Positions 34,309 through 43,626 are shown, counted from the first letter of the stretch. The stretch: DNA of 64,000 nucleotides from Candidatus Pelagibacter communis (GCF_001180025.1 NZ_CVSK01000071.1:1-64000); one strand, 5' to 3'. Notes: generated by a model from the letters alone, not told the origin. A program made the numbers and translations.

Positions 34309-34980
34309 TTATGAGTTTTTTAATAACCTTATTTCTTTTAAAAATAAAGAAAGATTTTCTATTTTGTAATCAATATATTCTTTATCAGACTCTTTTTTCC
34401 CCCAGTATTCATCATTGACTAACCAAACTGTTTTTGCTCCTCTTTCTTTTCCAATTGATAAGTTTTTTGCAATATCTTCAATGTAAATTGTCTCAGTTGG
34501 ATCGATTTGAAATTTTTTAACCATAAGATCAAATGCTTTTGCTTCAGGTTTTGGACTGTATTCAGCATCAACAATATCAAATACTCCATCAAATTGATCT
34601 TCAATTCCTAAGTGAGTAGTGATATTTTTAACATGTTCTTTACTTCCATTTGTAAACACAAATTTGTTCAGATTAATATTTTCTAGCTCATTCCTTAAAG
34701 CGGTATCTTTTTCTAAAAAATCTAAATTAATATCATGCACGTAGTCTAAAAATTCTCTTGGAGGTATATCGTGATGTATCATTAAACCATTAAGGCTAGT
34801 GTTATATTTATGAAAATAATTTGTTTGTAATTCTTTTGCCTCTTTTAAATCTACATTTAATTTATTTGAAATATATTGAGTCATTTTTTTACTTACTTGA
34901 CCAAATACGCCTTCAAGATCACTATAGAGTACCCCATCACAATCAAATAATATGTTTTTGATATTCTTTAATTCTTTCAT
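34309..34980 (-). CDS. HAD-family pyrimidine 5'-nucleotidase-like phosphatase
   Basis: This 223-residue HAD phosphatase has the nucleophile motif DCDGVLY (D-x-D), the motif II threonine in FTNGS, and motifs III/IV in KPEAKAF and YIEDIAKN. The helical cap and length match the SDT1/pyrimidine 5'-nucleotidase group common beside argB and dapD in alphaproteobacteria. The substrate is probably a nucleotide monophosphate, but this is by family analogy. It overlaps argB by 4 bases. Confidence 0.85.
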   Translation of the reverse strand: MKELKNIKNILFDCDGVLYSDLEGVFGQVSKKMTQYISNKLNVDLKEAKELQTNYFHKYNTSLNGLMIHHDIPPREFLDYVHDINLDFLEKDTALRNELENINLNKFVFTNGSKEHVKNITTHLGIEDQFDGVFDIVDAEYSPKPEAKAFDLMVKKFQIDPTETIYIEDIAKNLSIGKERGAKTVWLVNDEYWGKKESDKEYIDYKIENLSLFLKEIRLLKNS

Positions 34981-35825
34981 TGTCTTATTAGGGTCCCAGA
35001 GCCCTTGTCAGAGAATATTTCCCACAAACATGAATGTGGCTTTGTACCATTGATTATACCAACTGCTGTTACACCGTTATTCACTGCATCTAAGCACGCA
35101 TTTATTTTAGGTATCATGCCCTCTGTAATAGTTTCATCTTTAATCATTTCCATAATCTCAGATGAAGAAATCTCCTCTATCAATTTTTTATTTTTATCTA
35201 AAACACCATCTACATTTGTCATCAACAAAAGTCTTCTTGATTTTAAAGATTTTGCTATGGCCATTGCGGCAGTATCTCCATTAATATTATACGTTTGATT
35301 TTCTTTACCTAATCCTAATGGTGAAATTATAGGAATTTTATTTTGATTAATTATATCTAATATTTGTTCATTATTAATCTCATTTGGTATTCCTACAAAT
35401 CCTAGCTCTTCTGCTTCCGGTATAGTTTTTATAACATTATTATTTTTTGTATGAATAGAGATTGCTTCTGTACCTTTGTCTTTTAAAGAACTAACAATGT
35501 CATCATTAAAATCAATCAAAACAGATTCAACAATATTAATTATATGTTTATCAGTTACTCTTAGTCCTCTTATAAATTTTGATTGAATGTTCGATTTTTC
35601 TAGTTCTCTTTTAATTCTAGGTCCACCACCATGAATTACTATAGTTGCCAGTCCTAATTTATTTAAAATATTAAGATCAGTTATAAAGTTATTAAATATG
35701 TTTCTATCAATTAAAACGTTTCCACCATATTTAATTACTATTAAATCGTTTTTGTATTTTTCAATATATTTATTTACTTCATTTATTGGTGGCCCATCTT
35801 TAGGTAGTATCTTTTCAAGGTCCAT
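34977..35825 (-). CDS. argB: Acetylglutamate kinase
   Basis: This 282-residue kinase phosphorylates N-acetylglutamate in arginine synthesis. Signatures include KYGGNVL, the glycine-rich IHGGGPRI and the ATP-site NVDGVLDKNKK with EGMIPKI. The C-terminus has the GTKPHSCLWE segment. It sits 16 bases downstream of yidC on the same strand, and no engB lies between them as is usual in related genomes. Confidence 0.97.
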   Translation of the reverse strand: MDLEKILPKDGPPINEVNKYIEKYKNDLIVIKYGGNVLIDRNIFNNFITDLNILNKLGLATIVIHGGGPRIKRELEKSNIQSKFIRGLRVTDKHIINIVESVLIDFNDDIVSSLKDKGTEAISIHTKNNNVIKTIPEAEELGFVGIPNEINNEQILDIINQNKIPIISPLGLGKENQTYNINGDTAAMAIAKSLKSRRLLLMTNVDGVLDKNKKLIEEISSSEIMEMIKDETITEGMIPKINACLDAVNNGVTAVGIINGTKPHSCLWEIFSDKGSGTLIRQ

Positions 35826-35841
35826 TTAATATTTTAATTTA

Positions 35842-37521
35842 TTAGGTTACAGTTTTCACTGTTGTACGTTTCATTATTACAACCTGCTGAGCCATTGTTA
35901 AAATGTTATTAACTGTCCAATAAATCACTAACCCACTTGGGAACGGTGCAAGAATTACTGTTAAAAATAAAGGGAAGAACATAAATATTTTTGCTTGCAT
36001 TGGATCTGTTGGAGCTGGATTTAACTTTTGTTGAACCCACATTGATACCCCCATAGCAACTGGCCATGCTCCAATTACAAGGAAAGAAGGTACGTCATAT
36101 GGAAACAATCCAAATAAATTAAATATAGAAGTAGGATCCTTAGCACTTAAATCTTGGATCCAACCATAAAAGGGCATATGACGCATTTCTATAGTTACAA
36201 ATAAAACTTTATACAAAGCAAAAAATACAGGTATTTGAATTAGAATTGGCAAACATCCAGACATGGGATTAACTTTTTCCTTCTTATAAAGAGCCATCAT
36301 TGCTTGTTGCAATTTCATCTTGTCATCTTTGTGTAATTCCTTAAGTCTTGCCATCTCAGGCTGAAGAGCTTTCATTTTTGCCATGCTTCTGAATGAAAAA
36401 TTAGCAAGTGGAAAAAATGCTAAACGAATACAAACAGTAACAGCAATAATTGCTAATCCGTAATTACCAAATATTTTAAAGAAATACTCTAAAGCAGTGA
36501 ACAAAGGTCGAGTTAAAAAGTACAGAAAGCCCCAGTCAATTGTTAAATCAAATTTATCAATTTTTAAAGTTTCTGCGTATCCATCAATCACATCAACTCG
36601 TTTTGCAGCCACGATTACTTGTAAATTTTCTTCTATAGAAGAATTGCCAGTTAACTCCAATGGGTCTGTTGTAACAAAGTTTATTCTGTACTTGTTCTTA
36701 TAATCCATTGTAGTTTTAAATTCTTTTTCTCTTGGTGGAATTAGAGTTGATATGTAATATTTATCTCCTATTCCCAACCATCCTTTTTGTGCAGTTCTGG
36801 AGAACTTTTTCTCTTCAATATCATCATAATCTTCCTCAATTAACTCTTCATCTAACGTAGCGATAGGTCCTTCATGAAGAATGTAAAAATCAGTTAAACC
36901 TTCAGGGATCTGATTTCGTATAATTTGTCCATATGAATAGAAGTCGTAGTTTTTATCAGTAGAATTTATAACTCTTTGTTTTATCGTGAATAAAAACTTA
37001 TCATCTAAAGCAATTTCTTTTTCAAAGGTGATCCCTTGATCATTTGTCCAGCTAAGTTTTATAGGAGATTGATTAGTTAATTTATTATTTCCAGAAACCG
37101 ACCAAATTGAGTCTGCATTTGGAATATCAATATTTTTATCAGTGGTAATAAAACCACTTTCTATTACATATCCTTCTTTAGAACTTCGTGGCGCAAGAAA
37201 TTTTACTTTTTCATCACTTTCTAAACTGACATTGTATTCTTTGAAAGTAAGATCATCAATTGCAGCTCCTTTTAAAGAAATAGATCCAACAATACTTTGG
37301 TTTTCAAATAAAACTCTTTCACTTTCTTTCAAAGCATCTTCTCTAGAAATTTCAGTTACATTTTCTTTTTGATCTAAACTAGGAGCATCTGAGTTTTGTT
37401 CAGTTTTATTTTGTTCAGCTAAATTTTCTTTCGTTACCGGTGGCGGTGCGAAAAAAAGTGAATATAATATAATCACTGCAGCTGATAAACTTATAGCTGC
37501 TATAATATTACGAGTTTCCAA
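35842..37521 (-). CDS. yidC: Membrane protein insertase YidC
   Basis: This 559-residue insertase assists membrane protein integration, alone or with SecYEG. It has an N-terminal transmembrane anchor ([20 protein letters not shown]), a large periplasmic beta domain (about residues 60-340) and the conserved five-helix core, including the cytoplasmic loop with [14 protein letters not shown] and the hydrophilic-groove region. It belongs to the rpmH-rnpA-yidD-yidC unit and overlaps yidD by 14 bases. Confidence 0.98.
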   Translation of the reverse strand: METRNIIAAISLSAAVIILYSLFFAPPPVTKENLAEQNKTEQNSDAPSLDQKENVTEISREDALKESERVLFENQSIVGSISLKGAAIDDLTFKEYNVSLESDEKVKFLAPRSSKEGYVIESGFITTDKNIDIPNADSIWSVSGNNKLTNQSPIKLSWTNDQGITFEKEIALDDKFLFTIKQRVINSTDKNYDFYSYGQIIRNQIPEGLTDFYILHEGPIATLDEELIEEDYDDIEEKKFSRTAQKGWLGIGDKYYISTLIPPREKEFKTTMDYKNKYRINFVTTDPLELTGNSSIEENLQVIVAAKRVDVIDGYAETLKIDKFDLTIDWGFLYFLTRPLFTALEYFFKIFGNYGLAIIAVTVCIRLAFFPLANFSFRSMAKMKALQPEMARLKELHKDDKMKLQQAMMALYKKEKVNPMSGCLPILIQIPVFFALYKVLFVTIEMRHMPFYGWIQDLSAKDPTSIFNLFGLFPYDVPSFLVIGAWPVAMGVSMWVQQKLNPAPTDPMQAKIFMFFPLFLTVILAPFPSGLVIYWTVNNILTMAQQVVIMKRTTVKTVT

Positions 37522-37759
37522 TTTTTTTCTCCTTTACATCTTTTTTAACTGGATCAAACCCACCACTTCCCCAAGGATGGCAAGATAAAATTCTTTTTAT
37601 ACTCATGTATAAACCTTTAAAAAAACCATATTCTTTTAAAGCATCTATGCTGTATTCAGAACATGTTGGTAAATATCTACAAGAATGACCCAATAATGGA
37701 CTAATCAAATATTTATAGGCCTTGATAAATTTAATTAAAATTAAAGTAAATATATTCAT
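37508..37759 (-). CDS. yidD: Membrane protein insertion efficiency factor YidD
   Basis: An 83-residue protein of the YidD family, with an amphipathic N-terminus and the conserved core [10 protein letters not shown] followed by [11 protein letters not shown]. It is thought to assist YidC-dependent insertion at the inner membrane. It overlaps rnpA by one base and yidC by 14 bases, the standard arrangement. Confidence 0.96.
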   Translation of the reverse strand: MNIFTLILIKFIKAYKYLISPLLGHSCRYLPTCSEYSIDALKEYGFFKGLYMSIKRILSCHPWGSGGFDPVKKDVKEKKIGNS

Positions 37760-38100
37760 TATTTTATTTTTGCAAAATCCTGAAAAAGAGTTTCTTTTAT
37801 AATTTTGTATTCATTATTTAGCATAGAAGACTTAGCGATAACAAGAAATGAATAGTCAAAGTTTATCTTTATTTTTTTTACAGCCTCATTCATGATGCTT
37901 CTTAATCTTCTTTTAATTTTATTTCTCTTTACTGCATTACCGATTTTTTTTTTAGTCACAAAACTGATATTTAGTCTTTTTTTATCTTTATTCAGTAATT
38001 TTCCAAAAAAAATACTTACATATTTATTTGTAATCTTTTTTTGTTTAAGTAGATTTTTAAATTCTTCGTTTTTTGAAAGAGCAAGTATTTTGCTTTTCAT
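37759..38100 (-). CDS. rnpA: Ribonuclease P protein component
   Basis: A 113-residue basic protein that binds the RNase P RNA and helps 5' processing of pre-tRNAs. The RNR signature appears as [14 protein letters not shown]. It starts 4 bases after the rpmH stop and is one base overlapped with yidD. Sequence is AT-biased (many Lys/Asn) but otherwise normal in length. Confidence 0.95.
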   Translation of the reverse strand: MKSKILALSKNEEFKNLLKQKKITNKYVSIFFGKLLNKDKKRLNISFVTKKKIGNAVKRNKIKRRLRSIMNEAVKKIKINFDYSFLVIAKSSMLNNEYKIIKETLFQDFAKIK

Positions 38101-38104
38101 TATT

Positions 38105-38245
38105 CTATACAGAAACTGTTAGTGATTTTCTTCCTCTTGCTCTTCTTCTAGCCAAAAGTTTTTTACCACCTTTAGTTTTCATTTTTGAACGAAAGCCATG
38201 TTTTCGAGCTCTTTTTTTATTTGAGGGTTGATAAGTTCTTTTCAT
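38105..38245 (-). CDS. rpmH: 50S ribosomal protein L34
   Basis: The 46-codon gene on the minus strand reads [18 protein letters not shown] at its start and then [20 protein letters not shown], the clear L34 pattern. It is first in the operon with rnpA, yidD and yidC, and is 4 bases upstream of rnpA. A good promoter lies about 40 bases upstream of its ATG. Two extra residues at the C-terminus relative to the usual 44 are unremarkable. Confidence 0.97.
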   Translation of the reverse strand: MKRTYQPSNKKRARKHGFRSKMKTKGGKKLLARRRARGRKSLTVSV

Positions 38246-38283
38246 AATTAGATTTGATATAGTTTTTTATAATTTTTTGCCCC

Positions 38284-38311
38284 TTTATATTAGTAATAAT
38301 TAAAATAGCAA
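38284..38311 (-). promoter_or_regulatory. Candidate sigma-70 promoter for rpmH operon
   Basis: On the minus strand TTGCTA (38306-38311) is separated by 16 bases from TATAAA (38284-38289). The position, 38 bases before the rpmH ATG, fits a short leader. The same TTGCTA/TATAAA pair, with a 17-base spacer, precedes the gene at 52383. Confidence 0.55.
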
Positions 38312-38343
38312 ATAGAAGATTAAGCATTAAAATAAGAAGAATC

Positions 38344-39066
38344 ATGGAAAATACAAAAAAAATTAAATTATTTATTGGGTTATCTTATCTATTAATTATT
38401 TGTGTATTTTTGTATTTCTTTTTTTCAAAATTTAGTCTTTCAGAAATTACCTCTTATGATTTTATAAGAAATAATCGGTCTTATTTTATTGATCTTAAAA
38501 ATTCTAATTTATTTTTCATAGCTATAAGTTTTTTGATATTAATTGTTTTTTGGACATTCCCACTATTAGGTTTTGGGAGTCCAGTAGTTTTAGTTGGTGG
38601 ATTTATATTTGGAAAATGGATTGGAACAATTTTATGTGTTCTTGGTTTAAGTATTGGTGCAACATTTTTATATTTATTTGGAAACTATTTCTTAAAAGAT
38701 TTAATTAGAGAAAAATTTTTAAATAAGTTTCAAAATTTAGAAATAAAATTTAAAAAATCTGAATTTATCTATTTATTAATTTATCGTTGTGTTGGAGGAA
38801 TTCCTTGGCAGGTACAATGCTTGTTACCAATTTTATTTAATGTTAAATTAAAAAATTATTTTTTTTCAACACTTTTTGGTATTGTGCCAAGTGTTTTTAT
38901 TGTTTCTTCAATAGGAAGCGGGTTAGAAAAAGTTATTGACCAAAACTTAGTAGCTCCCAGTATAACTGATATAATTCTTTCACCTGATATATATGTTCCT
39001 TTAACATCTTTCTTTATTTTAATTTTGATTACTATATTTTTGAGAAAGTTTTTTTATAGAAATTAG
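38344..39066 (+). CDS. TVP38/TMEM64-family (VTT domain) membrane protein
   Basis: A 240-residue inner-membrane protein with about five hydrophobic segments. The VTT-domain signatures are GGFIFGKWIGT, the glycine-rich re-entrant-like segment around GLSIGATFLYLFGNYF, and RCVGGIPWQVQCLLP followed by GIVPSVF. The family is related to DedA and is linked to lipid scrambling or transport. It is divergent from rpmH. Its stop codon abuts the 3' end of the minus-strand tRNA-Thr with no bases between. Confidence 0.85.
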   Translation: MENTKKIKLFIGLSYLLIICVFLYFFFSKFSLSEITSYDFIRNNRSYFIDLKNSNLFFIAISFLILIVFWTFPLLGFGSPVVLVGGFIFGKWIGTILCVLGLSIGATFLYLFGNYFLKDLIREKFLNKFQNLEIKFKKSEFIYLLIYRCVGGIPWQVQCLLPILFNVKLKNYFFSTLFGIVPSVFIVSSIGSGLEKVIDQNLVAPSITDIILSPDIYVPLTSFFILILITIFLRKFFYRN

Positions 39067-39140
39067 TGGTGCTCCCACCCTGTACTGACCAGGGAACTAG
39101 TCATTACCAATGACTTGTTATACCATTTAACTACAGGAGC
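39067..39140 (-). tRNA. tRNA-Thr (anticodon GGT), atypical T-loop
   Basis: Read on the minus strand, the acceptor GCTCCTG pairs with TGGGAGC, the D-arm is GTTA/TAAC with a GG-containing loop, the anticodon arm is AGTCA-TTGGTAA-TGACT with anticodon GGT, and the T-stem is CCCTG/CAGGG. A73 and CCA are encoded. The T-loop is GTCAGTA, so the usual T54 and A58 are both G. All four stems are well paired, so this is probably a working tRNA, but its elbow is unusual. Confidence 0.85.
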
Positions 39141-39240
39141 TTAGAGACAAATTGTATTTTATTGATAATAAAGCATTTTTTTCAAATTATTGCCTTAATT
39201 TTTTGATTAATATGATTTATATCTATTTTAGGAAAATGTT

Positions 39241-39441
39241 ATGGGAATTCATTACGATTACAAATCTACTAAAGGTAATAAGCTTATGGAAAAGCAAGCT
39301 AAAAGAGAAAGAAAGCTTGCTGAAAAAAAAGCTAAACGTTTAGCTAAAGAAGGCCCAAAAAAAGAAGAGGAAAAAAGAACTGCATTAGATCCTAATAAAC
39401 CAATTTCTTTAGATTTCCTGACTAACCCAAATAAAGAATGA
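39241..39441 (+). CDS. Small lysine-rich protein, unknown
   Basis: A 66-residue, strongly basic protein with a helical Lys/Glu/Arg-rich centre (AKRERKLAEKKAKRLAKE) and a C-terminal ISLDFLTNP. AGGA lies upstream of the ATG at a ribosome-binding distance. It overlaps the next tiny ORF by 4 bases (ATGA), and both lead into dcd, so it is most likely a real gene. I do not recognise a family with certainty. Confidence 0.6.
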   Translation: MGIHYDYKSTKGNKLMEKQAKRERKLAEKKAKRLAKEGPKKEEEKRTALDPNKPISLDFLTNPNKE

Positions 39442-39539
39442 GTTCAAAAGATAAAAATGAGCGTTTAAGCTTGGCGCTTAGAAAAAATTTGAAGAAAAGA
39501 AAAATTTTCCAAAAAAAAAATAAAAAGAAAAATAAATAA
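39438..39539 (+). CDS. Tiny basic protein (33 aa), unknown
   Basis: The 33-codon frame starts at an ATG overlapping the upstream stop (ATGA), and its own stop overlaps the dcd ATG (TAATG). The product carries [18 protein letters not shown], a helical basic stretch recalling small basic ORFs near murA in other alphaproteobacteria. Perfect coupling on both sides is the main reason for the call. Confidence 0.5.
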   Translation: MSSKDKNERLSLALRKNLKKRKIFQKKNKKKNK

Positions 39540-40099
39540 TGTCAATTCAACCTGATTCTTGGATTAAAAAAATGTGCAAGGAGCACAATATGATAGAGCC
39601 ATTTTTGGATCATCAAGTTTCTGAGGGTAAAATTTCTTATGGATTAAGTAGTATGGGATATGATGTAAGAATCTCCGATGAATATAGAATATTTACTAAT
39701 GTTAATAGTTCTTTAGTTGATCCAAAGAATTTTTCTGATGATAATTTTATAGAACGAAAAGGACCACACTGTATTATCCCACCAAATTCATTCGTTTTAG
39801 CCAAAACAGTCGAATATTTTAGAATACCAAAAGATGTTTTATGTATTTGCGTTGGAAAAAGTACTTATGCAAGGACAGGAATTATCTGTAATGTTACTCC
39901 AATTGAAAATGAATTTGAGGGCAATATTGTAATCGAGCTAAGCAATACAACACCTAATCCTGCAAAAATTTATTCAAACGAGGGAATAGCACAATTTTTA
40001 TTTTTCAAATCAGATACTCAGCCAGAAACAACTTATAAATCAAAGAACGGTAAATATCAGGGTCAAACCACAATTCAAGTTGCTAAGATTAAAAAGTAA
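39539..40099 (+). CDS. dcd: dCTP deaminase
   Basis: A 186-residue trimeric enzyme that deaminates dCTP to dUTP, the source of dTTP precursor. The N-terminal substrate-site [10 protein letters not shown], the central [13 protein letters not shown] and the catalytic-side glutamate in [12 protein letters not shown] are clear, as is the C-terminal [10 protein letters not shown] lid. It is 3 bases upstream of murA in the same direction. Confidence 0.96.
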   Translation: MSIQPDSWIKKMCKEHNMIEPFLDHQVSEGKISYGLSSMGYDVRISDEYRIFTNVNSSLVDPKNFSDDNFIERKGPHCIIPPNSFVLAKTVEYFRIPKDVLCICVGKSTYARTGIICNVTPIENEFEGNIVIELSNTTPNPAKIYSNEGIAQFLFFKSDTQPETTYKSKNGKYQGQTTIQVAKIKK

Positions 40100-40102
40100 T
40101 TT

Positions 40103-41362
40103 ATGGACAAATTTCTGATCAACGGCCCTTGTAAAATCAAGGGTAATGTTTCAATTTCAGGTTCGAAGAATGCGTCCCTACCAATATTAGCTGCAACATT
40201 ATTATTTGATAAACCTGTAGTTATCAAAAATTTACCAAGAGTTAGAGACATTAATACAATGTTAAATTTATTAAAGTCTCTTGGTTCTAAAATAATTTTA
40301 TCAAGAGATAAAAAAACAGCAAAAATTATAAATAAAAAAAATATGAAAACTTTTGCTAGTTATTCTTTAGTCAAAACAATGCGTGGTTCTATTTTGGTTT
40401 TAGGTCCACTTATTTCAAAATACCATAAATCTAAAATCTCTTTACCTGGCGGATGCTTAATTGGCGCTAGACCAGTTAATTATCATCTAACTGCATTAAA
40501 AAAACTTGGTATGAAATATGAATTAAAAGATGGATATATTCTTGCTAAATCAAAAGGAAAACTTGTCGGAACAACTATAAATTTTCCAAAGATAAGTGTT
40601 GGGGCAACTGAAAATTCTATAATAGCGGCATGTTTAGCAAAAGGAAAAACAGTTTTAAAAAATTGTGCAATAGAACCTGAGATTAAAGATCTTACAAATT
40701 TTTTAAATAAATCTGGAGCGAAAATAAAATGGAAAGGAAGAGTTTGTAAAATCATAGGTGTAAATTCTTTAAATGAAACTGAATATTCTGTAATGGCTGA
40801 TAGAATAGAAGCAGGCACATTTTGTGTAGCTGCAACACTTGCAAAAGGCAATTTACAAATAAATAATTTTAATCCTAAAATTATTGGTACAGAAATAAAA
40901 TTACTAAAAAAAGTTGGTGCTAAAATTAAATCTAGTGAAAATAAAATCTTAATTAAAGGACCTGAAAAAATAAAAGCAATAAAAAGTATTAAAACCAAAG
41001 AGTTTCCAGGCATTCCAACAGACCTACAAGCACAATTGATGGTTTTGATGTGTAAAGCAGTTGGTAAAAGCTCAATAACTGAAAGTATTTTTGAAAATAG
41101 ATTTATGCATGTTGCGGAATTGCAAAGATTAGGAGCAAAAATAAATATTAAAAATAATACCGCTACAATAGAAGGAAATACTAAATTCATTGGTGCCGAA
41201 TTAATGTCTAGTGATTTAAGAGCTTCTGTTGCTTTGGTTCTAGCAGCTGTAGTTTCTACTGGTAAATCATATATTAACAGAATTTATCACTTAGATAGAG
41301 GTTATGAAAAAATAGAAAATAAACTAAAAAAAATTGGTGTTAAAATTAAAAGATTAAAATAG
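40103..41362 (+). CDS. murA: UDP-N-acetylglucosamine 1-carboxyvinyltransferase
   Basis: A 419-residue enzyme that adds enolpyruvate to UDP-GlcNAc, the first committed step of peptidoglycan synthesis. The substrate-site SGSKNASLPILAA, the catalytic cysteine in LPGGCLIGARPV and the C-terminal DLRASVALVLAA are present. Presence of Cys predicts the normal fosfomycin-reactive type. It overlaps the following DUF2948 gene at the stop by one base. Confidence 0.98.
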   Translation: MDKFLINGPCKIKGNVSISGSKNASLPILAATLLFDKPVVIKNLPRVRDINTMLNLLKSLGSKIILSRDKKTAKIINKKNMKTFASYSLVKTMRGSILVLGPLISKYHKSKISLPGGCLIGARPVNYHLTALKKLGMKYELKDGYILAKSKGKLVGTTINFPKISVGATENSIIAACLAKGKTVLKNCAIEPEIKDLTNFLNKSGAKIKWKGRVCKIIGVNSLNETEYSVMADRIEAGTFCVAATLAKGNLQINNFNPKIIGTEIKLLKKVGAKIKSSENKILIKGPEKIKAIKSIKTKEFPGIPTDLQAQLMVLMCKAVGKSSITESIFENRFMHVAELQRLGAKINIKNNTATIEGNTKFIGAELMSSDLRASVALVLAAVVSTGKSYINRIYHLDRGYEKIENKLKKIGVKIKRLK

Positions 41363-41751
41363 TGAAATATTTGGCTAAAATTATTGCAAGCGACCAAGAA
41401 GGTTTACAAATGATTTCAGCTTGTAGTTCAGGGGCCAAAGTTAAAATTGCAGATATAAAATATCTCGCATCCAATAAGGTTTTTTTATTATCAATTGAAA
41501 GAACCAAGGTTGAAAGTGATCAGGAAGATAAAAAAATCAATAGCATTTGTAGGTTTGATTTTGTTGATAAAGTAAGATCAAAGAACATTGATCAATCAAA
41601 TCAAGAAATAGTTTTAGAGCTAATAGGTATAGATTATTTGAAAAATAATGATGTTTATGAAATAAATCTTATTTTTAATAACAATGCTCATATTGCTTTA
41701 ACTACAGAAACTATTGAAGCAAGATTAGAGGATCAAAGTGAAATTAAATAA
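41362..41751 (+). CDS. DUF2948 family protein
   Basis: A 129-residue protein of unknown function starting with GTG, which overlaps the murA stop. It has alternating short beta strands (KYLAKIIASDQEGLQMISACSSGA, RFDFVDKV, LELIGIDYL) with no signal peptide. The position between murA and hisD is the standard one for DUF2948 in alphaproteobacteria, which supports the family call. It ends one base before the hisD ATG. Confidence 0.75.
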   Translation: MKYLAKIIASDQEGLQMISACSSGAKVKIADIKYLASNKVFLLSIERTKVESDQEDKKINSICRFDFVDKVRSKNIDQSNQEIVLELIGIDYLKNNDVYEINLIFNNNAHIALTTETIEARLEDQSEIK

Positions 41752-41752
41752 T

Positions 41753-43036
41753 ATGAAGATACTAAATAGTAAAAGTAAAAATTTTGATAAATTATTAGAG
41801 AATTTGCTTTTACAGAGAAAAAAAAAAATTCAATCAGACTCTGTTTCTGTAACAAATATAATTAAAGATGTTAAAAAAAATGGTGATAAAGCATTATTAA
41901 AATACGAGAAAAGATTTAATCAAAACAACATAATTATTCCAAGCTCAAAACAAATTAAAAAATCTATAAATTCGCTTGATAAAAAAGTAAAGAAAGCAAT
42001 CGATACGGCTTATAATAGAATTTATAAATTTCATTCACTTCAAAAGTTTAAAAATATTTCTTATACAGATAAATTAAAAAACAAACTTGAATATAAATAT
42101 GTACCTTTAGAGTCTGTTGCAATTTATGTTCCTGGTTCTACCGCTTCATACCCATCGAGTGTATTGATGAATGCTATTCCAGCAATTGTAGCGGGTGTTA
42201 AGAGAATTGTTATGATTAATCCAGGCTATAAAGGAAAACAAAATCCAGCCGTATTATACGCAGCAAAAAAATGCAAAATAAAAGAAATTTATTCTATAGG
42301 GGGCCCTTCTGCTATTGCAGCAGTATCTTATGGGACTAAAAAAATTAAAAAAGTTCATAAAATAGTTGGTCCAGGAAACGCATATGTTGCGGCAGCAAAA
42401 AAAGAAGTTTTTGGTGTTGTTGGAATTGAAGGTATGACCGCAGGTCCTTCAGAAGTGACTATCGTTTGTGACAAATTCTCAAATCCTGAGTGGGTTGCAA
42501 GTGATTTAATTGGACAAGCTGAACATGATATTCTTGCACAATGTATTTTGATTTCAAAAGATAAAAATTTGCTAGATAAAGTAAAAATTGAAATTACAAA
42601 ACAATTAAAAGAAATTCCAAGAGCTTCTGTTGCAAGAAGAAGTTTAATAAATAATGGAATTCTTATGTATATTTCTTCAGACGCTAGAATAACAAGTGTT
42701 GTAAATAAAATTGCACCAGAACATTTGGAATTAAATATTAAAAATTACAAATCGTTAGTTCCAAAAATAAAAAATTCAGGATCAATATGTTTAGGAAGAT
42801 ATGCAGTGATGGCAATGACTGATTATAATGTTGGATCAAACCATGTGTTGCCAACTAATGGTTCTGCAAAATACTCAAGCGGTATAAGTGTAAATGAATT
42901 TTATAAAAGGATTTCATACATAAACTTATCAAAAAAGGGTATTGAAAGTCTTGGACCATCAGTTATAACACTTGCAAATTACGAAGGGTTGGTTGGACAC
43001 GCCCAATCTGTAGTAAAACGAATAAGGAGAAAATAA
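41753..43036 (+). CDS. hisD: Histidinol dehydrogenase
   Basis: This enzyme makes the last two oxidations of histidine synthesis. It contains the NAD-binding [11 protein letters not shown], the catalytic and zinc motifs [25 protein letters not shown] and the C-terminal [11 protein letters not shown] set the start at the ATG at 41753 (427 residues), one base after the upstream stop, rather than a GTG at 41738 inside the previous gene. The gene leads into infA. Confidence 0.97.
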   Translation: MKILNSKSKNFDKLLENLLLQRKKKIQSDSVSVTNIIKDVKKNGDKALLKYEKRFNQNNIIIPSSKQIKKSINSLDKKVKKAIDTAYNRIYKFHSLQKFKNISYTDKLKNKLEYKYVPLESVAIYVPGSTASYPSSVLMNAIPAIVAGVKRIVMINPGYKGKQNPAVLYAAKKCKIKEIYSIGGPSAIAAVSYGTKKIKKVHKIVGPGNAYVAAAKKEVFGVVGIEGMTAGPSEVTIVCDKFSNPEWVASDLIGQAEHDILAQCILISKDKNLLDKVKIEITKQLKEIPRASVARRSLINNGILMYISSDARITSVVNKIAPEHLELNIKNYKSLVPKIKNSGSICLGRYAVMAMTDYNVGSNHVLPTNGSAKYSSGISVNEFYKRISYINLSKKGIESLGPSVITLANYEGLVGHAQSVVKRIRRK

Positions 43037-43038
43037 AT

Positions 43039-43254
43039 TTGTCAAAACAAGACTTACTGGAATTTAAAGGTACAGTGATAGACCTACTTCCTAATGCAAT
43101 GTTTCGGGTTAAGCTTGAGAACGGGCATACTGTCACCGCGCATACTGCAGGTAAGTTAAGAAAAAACAGAATTAGAGTTCTCCAAGGTGATAATGTGACA
43201 GTTGAAATGACACCTTACGATCTTACTAAAGGAAGAATTATCTTTAGGGGATAA
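43039..43254 (+). CDS. infA: Translation initiation factor IF-1
   Basis: The 71-residue OB-fold protein blocks the A site of the 30S subunit during initiation. The pattern ([37 protein letters not shown]) is textbook. The start is TTG at 43039; a good AGGAG lies 9 bases upstream, which supports this rare start. The stop is only 4 bases before tRNA-Phe, so the two are probably on one transcript. Confidence 0.96.
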   Translation: MSKQDLLEFKGTVIDLLPNAMFRVKLENGHTVTAHTAGKLRKNRIRVLQGDNVTVEMTPYDLTKGRIIFRG

Positions 43255-43258
43255 ATAA

Positions 43259-43333
43259 GGCTGAGTAGCTCAGGAGTAGAGCAGAGCCCTGAAAAGGCTT
43301 GTGTCGGAGGTGCGAATCCTTCCTCAGCCACCA
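43259..43333 (+). tRNA. tRNA-Phe (anticodon GAA), atypical elbow
   Basis: The acceptor GGCTGAG pairs with CTCAGCC, the D-stem is GCTC/GAGC, the anticodon loop CTGAAAA has anticodon GAA, and the T-stem is GGAGG/CCTTC. A73 and CCA are encoded. The T-loop is TGCGAAT, so position 55 is G rather than T, and the D-loop (AGGAGTA) is short and lacks the usual GGT. Stems are otherwise good. It starts 4 bases after infA. Confidence 0.92.
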
Positions 43334-43413
43334 CCATAAAGTTTCATCTTGAAATAATCGTAAAAGAAATTAACTTTAAGAGTTAATAAATAACAAAAGG
43401 ACTAAGAAATAAG

Positions 43414-43626
43414 ATGAGTACACTACAAGGAAAAATTAAATGGTATAATGGTAAAAAGGGATATGGCTTCATTGAAAGAGATGATAAAGAAAAAGATGCC
43501 TTTGTTCATGCTTCAGCGGTAAAAGCTGCTGGTATGAGATATCTCAATGAAGGTGATAAACTTGAATTCACATTAGAAGATGGTCCCAAAGGTCCTTCTG
43601 CAGTTAATTTAAAAAAAATAGACTAA
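43414..43626 (+). CDS. Cold-shock domain protein
   Basis: A 70-residue OB-fold RNA/ssDNA-binding protein. RNP1 is KGYGFIE and RNP2 is DAFVH, with the usual GKIKWYNGKKG start. The GGA at 43399-43401 precedes the ATG. A short inverted repeat (TTAACT/AGTTAA, 43370-43386) lies in the leader. A terminator hairpin follows the stop. It is a CspA-type RNA chaperone, although cold induction cannot be read from sequence. Confidence 0.95.
   Translation: MSTLQGKIKWYNGKKGYGFIERDDKEKDAFVHASAVKAAGMRYLNEGDKLEFTLEDGPKGPSAVNLKKID

Noticed and set aside
40483-41190. 235-codon open frame antisense to murA
   Set aside because: It lies entirely within murA, has a low-complexity hydrophobic translation and no start context; an AT-rich shadow of the real gene.
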